Shown piece by piece: positions 57,701-64,000 of a stretch of 64,000 nucleotides of DNA (positions within the stretch are counted from its first letter, which is position 1; the number at the start of each line of letters is the position of its first letter). Both the position numbers and the translations under genes were made by a program. The DNA is from Medicago truncatula (Eukaryota; Streptophyta; Magnoliopsida; Fabales; Fabaceae). The notes under the pieces are model-generated. The model was not told where the DNA came from and made no database searches. It saw nothing but the letters and a program-made list of their open reading frames with translations. Where the stretch lies: assembly GCF_003473485.1 (NCBI RefSeq), contig NC_053042.1, forward strand, positions 34,066,762 to 34,130,761. Direction: 5' to 3'.

Positions 57701-58647
57701 GACAACTGCGGTGCAAGTATAAGTGCAAGTGTATGTGGATGAAAGAACTTCCACTTAAGGGAGAGCATAAATGAATTTACATACTCACATTTGAGGGGGG
57801 AGATTGTTGTGTAGCAAATGAGAGGACCCTTAAACTCAATGCATTAAGGTTTTGGGTTAAAGTGTGGTGTCCAAACTCACTTGCCAGGTTGCTCTGAGCC
57901 CAATGTGGATGGTCACAACCCTTGTGACCCAAGACAAGACAAGATAACCAACAACTGAGGAAGCACGTTAAACAGAATAAAACATAAGTTAAGGAAGTTG
58001 TACGTACCAACGGTTAATACAAAGTATGCAAAATTTCTTCCGGTCGCATTTCGTGCATTTCACAACCCTGCCCTTGTCATTTCTTTTACATTGATGGCAA
58101 TTAGTGTCCTTATTACAGACCAATAAGGACCCATCTTCAATCCCCTATTGATTGAGAAACAGTAACAGAACCACAATTACATACAATACAACATGTAACT
58201 CAAAATTCAAACATATATCTACAACATGAAATAAAAATTAACAAAAAGATCATATGATGTTACCATCTGTTGCTGTTCAATGCATTCAGGATTCTCCCCC
58301 TCCTGAGCAGCATTGATTTCATCAGTAACACCAACACCGGTTGCCACCTTCTTCTTCCTACCACGTTTCCCCTTAATCTTCTTAACTTCCAGCTCCTCCT
58401 CTACATCTAACAAGTAATCCTCGTTCAATGATCTGCTACTCTTCTTGGCACGCTCACTTCTTCTCACGATTTCGCCTGTTTCGGCTTCCTTCTCCGTTTT
58501 TCTCTTTCTGCCACGTTTCTTTGCCGGAGGAGCGGCAGCATCAACAGAAGCTTCATCAGGAGCAGCTATGGTTTCTTGATTATCAGGAATGGATTCCTCC
58601 CCTGTGAAAGCAACTGTGTTGTTGTTGTTGTCTTCTTCCCCCGCCAT
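48796..58647 (-). CDS. JmjC histone demethylase of the KDM3/JMJ25 type
   Basis: Thirteen exons: 58647-58264, 58144-58008, 57259-57160, 57076-56938, 56653-56590, 56511-55770, 54975-54646, 54113-53703, 50521-50449, 50349-50264, 49870-49751, 49032-48974 and 48823-48796. All have GT-AG borders and the phases agree; 2673 nt, 890 residues. The N-terminus is basic with AT-hook-like KKRGRKRK and [14 protein letters not shown]-like zinc region follows ([35 protein letters not shown]), then a second one ([19 protein letters not shown]). The JmjC domain has the iron-binding H-x-D in [12 protein letters not shown] and the distal histidine in [12 protein letters not shown]. Proteins of this clade remove H3K9 methyl groups and keep genes from being silenced. 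The ATG is the first in the exon. The metal ligands are intact. Confidence 0.92.
51665..52593. mobile_element. MITE in intron 8 of the JmjC gene, split by a LINE
   Basis: Ends GGAAAACCACCATTTTGG and CCAAAATGGCTGTTTTCCC are inverted repeats. Without the LINE the element is about 290 bp. Family unknown. Confidence 0.6.
51753..52393 (-). mobile_element. 5'-truncated RTE-type LINE
   Basis: Minus-strand reading gives the end of an RTE reverse transcriptase: [44 protein letters not shown], and [19 protein letters not shown]. It ends with the plant RTE 3' sequence CCACTTAGTGGGATAAGG and a TTG repeat tail (CAA on the plus strand, 51753-51775). ACAAGTGT flanks both sides (51745-51752, 52394-52401). 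Same orientation as the host gene. Confidence 0.87.
52594..53702. other. remainder of intron 8 of the JmjC gene
   Basis: Includes short palindromic, MITE-like scraps (52780-52930, with TGAGCTAATCGTGTCA twice) and a block around 53325-53460 rich in CCAC. No gene inside the intron. Confidence 0.4.
57405..57953 (-). mobile_element. TRIM-like LTR element in intron 2 of the JmjC gene
   Basis: Two related LTRs, 57405-57617 and 57805-57953, both begin TGTTG and end AACA and share AAGGTTTTGGGTTA and GTTGCTCTGAGCCCAATGT. Right after the left LTR is TGGTATCAGAGT (57619-57630), the primer site complementary to initiator tRNA-Met. TTTGAGGGGGGAGA before the right LTR is the polypurine tract. The interior of about 190 bp has no ORF, as in terminal-repeat retrotransposons in miniature. 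In plus-strand order the element runs left to right, so it is antisense to the host gene. Confidence 0.8.
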
Positions 58648-58832
58648 GGAAAAATTCAAATGGAGAGAACAGAGTTGTTTTTGTCTGTAGTGTTTGAAAA
58701 TTGGATGTAAACGGCGGTGAAAGTAAACCCTAGCTATGATACTGCTGATTTCTTCACAGCTTTAAACATAATAAGGTGAGATTTTGCAAACCCTGAAATT
58801 AAAGACGAGAATGATACATTCATAATCTCGTA

Positions 58833-58960
58833 ATCCGATAATAATGTTATAAACTTTGAAACTTCGAAATCTCATCATCCGATAATAACGTTATAAACTT
58901 TGAAACTTCGAAATCTTGTCATCCGATGATAACGTTATAAGCCTTGAAATAATAAATCTA
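58833..58960. repeat. three tandem 44-45 bp repeats upstream of the JmjC gene
   Basis: Unit: ATCCGATAATAACGTTATAA followed by ACTTTGAAACTTCGAAATCT, present three times with few changes, about 190-310 bases upstream of the start codon. Each unit contains palindromic AACGTT and TTCGAA. Could carry regulatory sites. A telo-box-like AAACCCTAG lies at 58725. Confidence 0.75.
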
Positions 58961-59316
58961 ATTGTTTTTAGTGCTCAAGATATTCATACTATATTTGGCT
59001 TGTTTTGAAGAGAAGTCAACTACATTTAAGTACTTTCAAGTACACAATCCATGGAAAGATAGATTATTCAATTGATTTAAGTTAAGAAAAGGTGTTAAAG
59101 GAGTAAAAAAATCCTAAATTTGAACATGAAAAAGAAGAAAATATTTATATGTTGAGGCAAAATCTCTAAATAGTTTTAAAGATAACAAACTTTGATGATT
59201 AAAGGATTAATGGATTTTGATTAGTTTTTTAGTATTTAACATGTGTTCTTGAGTTATTAACTAAGACACGAAAAACGTATAAATCAAACCAAAAAGCAAG
59301 TAATCAAAGAACATTA

Positions 59317-59662
59317 GGGTCCGTTTGGTGCACATGATAAGAAGTCAGGGTATGATAAAATTATCATATCCTACTTAAATCTGTTGTTTGGTACACCAAT
59401 AGAAAATGATAAAATAATCTCATTACTTATCCTATCCTATTCACCTTTCGATATTATGCATAATATTGATATATGTTCCTTGTATGTGATGGAAAGGTGG
59501 AAATCACGTCTTTTTTATCTTTTGCATGATATTGATATCATATACTTTGTGTAAAGAATATAAAAACAATTTTGACATTTGCTTCTTAAATTATATTTTC
59601 CTTTGTCACGGATTATGTGCATATTAATTAATTTTGCTTAAAGAAATTATTATATTTTTCCC

Positions 59663-59708
<46 letters not shown>

Positions 59709-59948
59709 ATATGTATTTGTTTCATAAGGATAATCTATCATTTAAATATAAGATATATATTTTATCATGTCAATATTAAGTGTGTATCAAAACATGAAAG
59801 GATAAAATAATATTATCATGTTTCTTATCATGTGTGTATCAAACAAGTGATAGGATAAATGTTATCATGTCATTATCATATCATATCTTTATCCATCTCT
59901 TTATCCTATCATGTCTTTATCCTATCATGTGCACCAAATGAACCGTTT
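59317..59948. mobile_element. Tourist-like MITE
   Basis: Ends GGGTCCGTTTGGTGCACATGA and TCATGTGCACCAAATGAACC are inverted repeats, and many TATGATA/TATCAT words inside are complementary. TTA occurs at both flanks, within one base on the right. The end resembles those of PIF/Harbinger MITEs. Contains an (AT)n tract. Confidence 0.75.
59668..59710. repeat. (AT)n microsatellite
   Basis: About 17 AT units followed by GTATGTATATATG. Confidence 0.85.
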
Positions 59949-60029
59949 AAGTTTATGAATTCAGTCAGAGTTGATAAGGTTGGTCAGAGTTCAAAAAGTT
60001 CGAAGATAGTAGTCTAGAAGGTTGATCTT

Positions 60030-60452
60030 ATGGTTTATCAAGAACGAGCCCATAAATGTATGAACATTGTCAAGAACATTCAAGGTTCACGTGACATAAA
60101 TAAAAGTATTATGATTGTGGATCAATCAAGGATTAAAGACATTTATTTGGATAAAAGTCAAAATGCATATTCATTGTTCATTAAAGACTTACGAACAAAT
60201 GAAGTACAAACATTAGGAATATTCCTCCAAGAATGTTTTCCTAGATATTATACATATTGTGCTTCATTGATGGTTCACTATTATGATTTGATTGGGTTAA
60301 GATCTTCTTCATTTGGTAAAACAAATGGAGTTTACAGTTTAGAGAGAGATAGACAAAAAAAATTGATGGTGAGTCATATTATTTTGTGGGTCCCATCATC
60401 ATTAACGATTTTATATATTTTCTTCAGTTTTTTTGTGTCTTTATCTCTCTAA
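60030..60452 (+). CDS. hypothetical ORF, 140 codons, doubtful
   Basis: Open from the ATG at 60030. The first 110 residues are hydrophilic, mixed and rather even in composition (IMIVDQSRIKDIYLDKSQ, FIKDLRTNEVQTLG); the last 25 are hydrophobic. I recognise no family. It has no duplicate here and no splice partner. The length is only modestly above chance for AT-rich DNA. It could be a fragment of a mobile-element ORF. Confidence 0.2.
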   Translation: MVYQERAHKCMNIVKNIQGSRDINKSIMIVDQSRIKDIYLDKSQNAYSLFIKDLRTNEVQTLGIFLQECFPRYYTYCASLMVHYYDLIGLRSSSFGKTNGVYSLERDRQKKLMVSHIILWVPSSLTILYIFFSFFVSLSL

Positions 60453-60459
60453 ATAGAAT

Positions 60460-63400
60460 AAATGGAGGACAACATAAATGGAGAGGATCCTAACTCGATT
60501 TGATTACATCAAATGAAAGTCTTACAAATCATCCTAATAGAAACAAATGAACATTATGAGTTCAAAAGATTCGTTTCAGCCACGTGTTTTATTTGACAGA
60601 AAGGTACATCAAGTACAAAAGCAAAAGGTAAGCTCAAGTCTTATTCAATAAGAAGTAGAAGCGTATGGGAGCAGGTCATGTACAAGACCAACAAAATCCC
60701 CTAAAACATGGGCATGAGGTGACAACTCCACTTTCCTCTCCTGCACAAGTTTCAAAACATGTCTGCAAAGGCATGGGTCCAGGAACTCACTGAAGTTCAT
60801 ACGAAGAACAAAGTTCATATGATGAACCCATGAATTAATCTAATCTTCATACACATGAACCCAAGAACGGTCTGAAGTTCATACCGATGAACCCATAAAC
60901 ATTCTGAAGTTCAGAATGTTGTTCCAGACTATAACCAAAAGTTGCTAAGTACCAGGACAAATGTCACAAAGCTTTTGGACACGTTCTAACAGCTACATGA
61001 GGTCAAGAAACTCTGCAAAATGATAAGAAGACTCACTTTGAAGATACACGGCTAACAAGCATACTTAAACAACTTATTAAAAGTGTTTAAAGATTCAAAG
61101 CTAAACTGATTGCATGAATCATCTTTCAAGTTTCATAAAATCTTAAGGAGTGTGTAAAGTCCTCTCTTATCTTCTCAAAGAAAATCTTCTTCCTCTTCTT
61201 CTTGTCCTAACTCTTTCAAACTTCCAAATCATTGCAAGAGAAAAACTCATATAGCTTTAAGTGTGTTAAAGTGCTAGTTGAGTAAAAGGAAAAGTATAAA
61301 GTCGAGAGTGATTAACAAGAAACGTTAAAACTGTAATTGTTCTAAGGGAACATAGTTGTAAGGTGCAAGAGTTAAGAAGATTGTCTCAAGTGGGCTGATA
61401 ATGAGCCGAGTTGAGTCAAACCTATATGAGCTCGATTCGGCTCGATAAAAATTAGTTCGGCTCGAAACTCAACTCGAGTTCGATACGATTCTTATTTTTG
61501 GATCGAGTTCGACTCATTTAAAATTCACGAGTAACTCCGTTCGATTCATTGGATTCAGTTGACCAGCTCAAATCATATAATTCACAAGTCTAATTTTATT
61601 TTATTTTTTTTGTAAAAAGAAAAAAAACCATTTTTTGTAAATCTTCTGACCTGAATTAAAGTTATCACCTTCATAAAATGGTTAAATGTGCATATAGTAA
61701 CAATGGTTACATAATTTTCTATAACTACTTCCAAACCGTAAATTTGTTTAGCAGGAAGCAAAGTACTTAAAAAATTTAAACTAAATCAACCAACTATTAA
61801 CTACACCATCTCCTTTAATATAAGAAAAAAACATGTTGTGGAAAATCTATTTATGCCCTTATCCTTTTTTAATGCAAACCTCTCAAATTTTGGGGTAAAG
61901 CTGGTCTTTTATTCTTAAATCTGTGGAAAATCTGTTTATGCCCTTATCCTTTTTTAATGCAAACGTCTCAAATTTTGGGGTAAATCTGGTCTTTTTTAAA
62001 AAGTACACTTTTGGTTAACTACTCTTCTCATGCCTCACTTTAACATTGTCATCACAGTCAAAAAATTAATGACAGAGAACACCTTTTCAATCAAAAGTTC
62101 ACACTTCCCTACTCCAAATTTTTGGCTCTAAAATTTGAAATTCAAATTCAAACTCATTTTCTTCTCAACACACTTTTATATAAAATTCAATAATCTCACA
62201 ACTTTCTTCTTCTTTCTCTCACCCTTTCTTATCTATACTTCATCATCTTCTCCATTTTTCTATTCTTCATTTTTTTTATGTCCTTCATATCATCGTATTA
62301 AACTGAGTTTACTTTTTTCTTAGCTGCATAACATGACAAATACCAAAAATCATTCACATCCAAACTATAATAAATAGATTATTTCAGATCTATAATAAAG
62401 TTTTACACTATACTCAATCTTCTTCTAATACTAATGTTCTTGCACAATTTTTCCTTTGTTTTTTTGGACAAAATAATAGACAAGAAATAAAGATGACGAA
62501 TATCACCATGGAAGAGTAAGAATGAAAAAAGCACGAGAAAATAAAGATGAGTACAAAGATCAAAAGAAGTAGCAATCTTGTCTGTTATGATTTTATGGAA
62601 GAATCATTGAAGATAAAAGGGGATAACAATAAAGAAGATGAAGAAGAACCAACTTATATGTATGTGTGATAGCTGAGAGTAACAGTACAGTTATGAACTT
62701 ATAAGATCTATATGGGCATTTGATGTCTAAAATTTACTCTTTTCATTATCTAACATGTACCTCTCCTCCTTTTTCTAATCTTCATTATTTGTATTTATCT
62801 TCAACTAAAAAATTTTGATCTACAAATGTTATTCTAGGAAAGGTGAATGGAGTTCTTGTCTCGTCAGCAAACTACAAACAATGAAGGGAGACATCAGTAA
62901 GTAAATGATGAGAATACTAATTAGTTTAGTACATAAATCCTCAACAAAATAAATGACCCATTTAAGTGTTAATTTCTTGCTGGAAATGATGAATTAGTGT
63001 CTTGTATATGTTGCTAATAAAATTGAAAATATAATATATTGCAGGAAAGTCAATTGATGTTCTTTTCACTTCAACAAACTACAAAGAAAGACATCCTTAA
63101 ATGAATGATGAAGAAACAAATGGAAGAGTTTGATTAGTATATGTTTTTTTATGATTATATACTGTTATGAAGAAATAAAGAAAAAAACTACATAAGAAAG
63201 GAGTTAATTGTTTAAAAAAAAAAAAAAGGAGTTTAATGGTGGTGTGTATAAAGATACAAGTGTGATTATCTACTAATTGTATTTAGCTTACAAAAAACAC
63301 AGTATTTTTTTTAGAACACTTCCTGAACAAAATCATTGTATGAAACACCATATTTAGTTAGCTTATATATTAATATCTGGTTCATATGTTTTTTCTACCA

Positions 63401-63500
63401 AATTTTATTACAAGAATTCATTTTCCTCTTAACAAAGCTATCAAAGTTACCACTAAACTAATTTTTGTTGTCTTTGTTTTATTGTTGAGTTTTGTTATCA
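60460..63500. other. intergenic with short repeats
   Basis: No gene that I can support. 60770-60920 has several GAAGTTCATAC and GATGAACCCAT words. 61390-61560 is rich in GAGCTCGATTCGG and CTCGAG-type complementary words, like a MITE remnant. 62100-62330 is very T-rich. Confidence 0.5.
61836..62000. repeat. tandem duplication, two units of about 84 bp
   Basis: Both units contain GTGGAAAATCT, TTATGCCCTTATCCTTTTTT and CTCAAATTTTGGGGTAAA and differ at a few bases. Confidence 0.85.
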
Positions 63501-63529
63501 TGGTTTTTGGGTGCCAAGCCATTAATTGG

Positions 63530-63720
63530 ACTTGAACCTTTCGACCGTTGATATCTCTCTTTTTTCTTGGGAAGGGTAAAAGGAGAAAAACCCTTAAAAA
63601 GTTTCTAGATTCGGGGGTCGTTTTCGCTACGGGAAGGTGTTAGGCACCCGGAGCGATTATGGTATTCCATAAGAACCGCTTTCCTAAGTTTATTTCTACG
63701 CTTTAGTTTTATTGCTTATT
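63530..63720 (+). mobile_element. possible LTR-retrotransposon untranslated region
   Basis: The GC-richer block GGTCGTTTTCGCTACGGGAA then GGTGTTAGGCACCCGGAGCG stands out from its AT-rich surroundings. It resembles, from memory, a conserved non-coding block of large gypsy (Ogre-like) elements of legumes. The window ends before any protein domain. Weak call. Confidence 0.25.
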
Positions 63721-64000
63721 TGTAAAAAAGGAAGGTGTGATTAGTTAAGAATGGGGGGTGAGAAGAAGTAGAATTTGATTTTATTTCGGCTTGGATGAGT
63801 TTTGACTCATTGCCTACGTACCCTTTTAAGGGATCAAAACCGTTCGTAGTTCATTCTCAAAAAAAGGTTTTTGTTTTTGTTGGTTGATTTTAAGTTTGAA
63901 AAGAGATTTTGAAGAATAGAGATGAGAGGCCTCAAGGGCATAAGATTTGGAAAATGTGAGGTGGAATTAGTCTTTCTCAAAATGAAGTCTATGTATATTT

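Overview
The window is nuclear DNA of a flowering plant, most likely a legume of the Medicago type. The reasons are AT-rich intergenic DNA, spliced genes with GT-AG introns, F-box/DUF295 and defensin-like genes in tandem, a TOM9-type import receptor, a JMJ25-type histone demethylase, and copia, LINE, Harbinger and Mutator-like elements. The species assignment is inference; no sequence search was run.

Region 1 (1-35,000) is a large cluster of local duplications. Three tandem units each carry, on the minus strand, a defensin-like peptide gene fused at its 3' end to an Aux/IAA domain III remnant and, on the plus strand, an intact single-exon F-box/DUF295 gene (starts 1293, 12152 and 18113). Only the first defensin-like copy is open. 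Interleaved with them are one apparently intact gene (25174-23025, minus) and several broken copies of a G3BP-like NTF2-domain protein. The intact gene has been lengthened by duplication of its own exons and introns. A 120-residue uncharacterised gene whose ATG is split by an intron is present twice (about 3.9-5.1 kb and 33.8-34.8 kb). Fragments of one LINE family and a 5'-truncated copia element lie among these units. The near-identical copies act as internal controls, so several mobile insertions can be proven by comparing empty with filled sites.

Region 2 (35,000-48,700) has a nearly complete PIF/Harbinger transposon (36450-40604) with an intact DDE transposase and a frameshifted Myb-like partner, a single-exon TOM9 gene (40804-41091), a SINE-like sequence, an unusual palindrome-rich inverted-repeat element (44008-45105), and several small MITEs.

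Region 3 (48,796-58,647, minus) is a 13-exon JmjC gene of the KDM3/JMJ25 type. All splice phases agree, giving 890 residues. Its introns hold a TRIM-like LTR element and a truncated RTE-type LINE nested in a MITE. Three tandem repeats lie just upstream of its start.

Region 4 (58,700-64,000) is intergenic, with a Tourist-like MITE, microsatellites and a possible LTR-retrotransposon edge at the end. Host genes here probably work independently. The F-box proteins would serve SCF ubiquitin ligases, TOM9 the mitochondrial outer membrane, the JmjC protein chromatin, and the NTF2 protein RNA granules.
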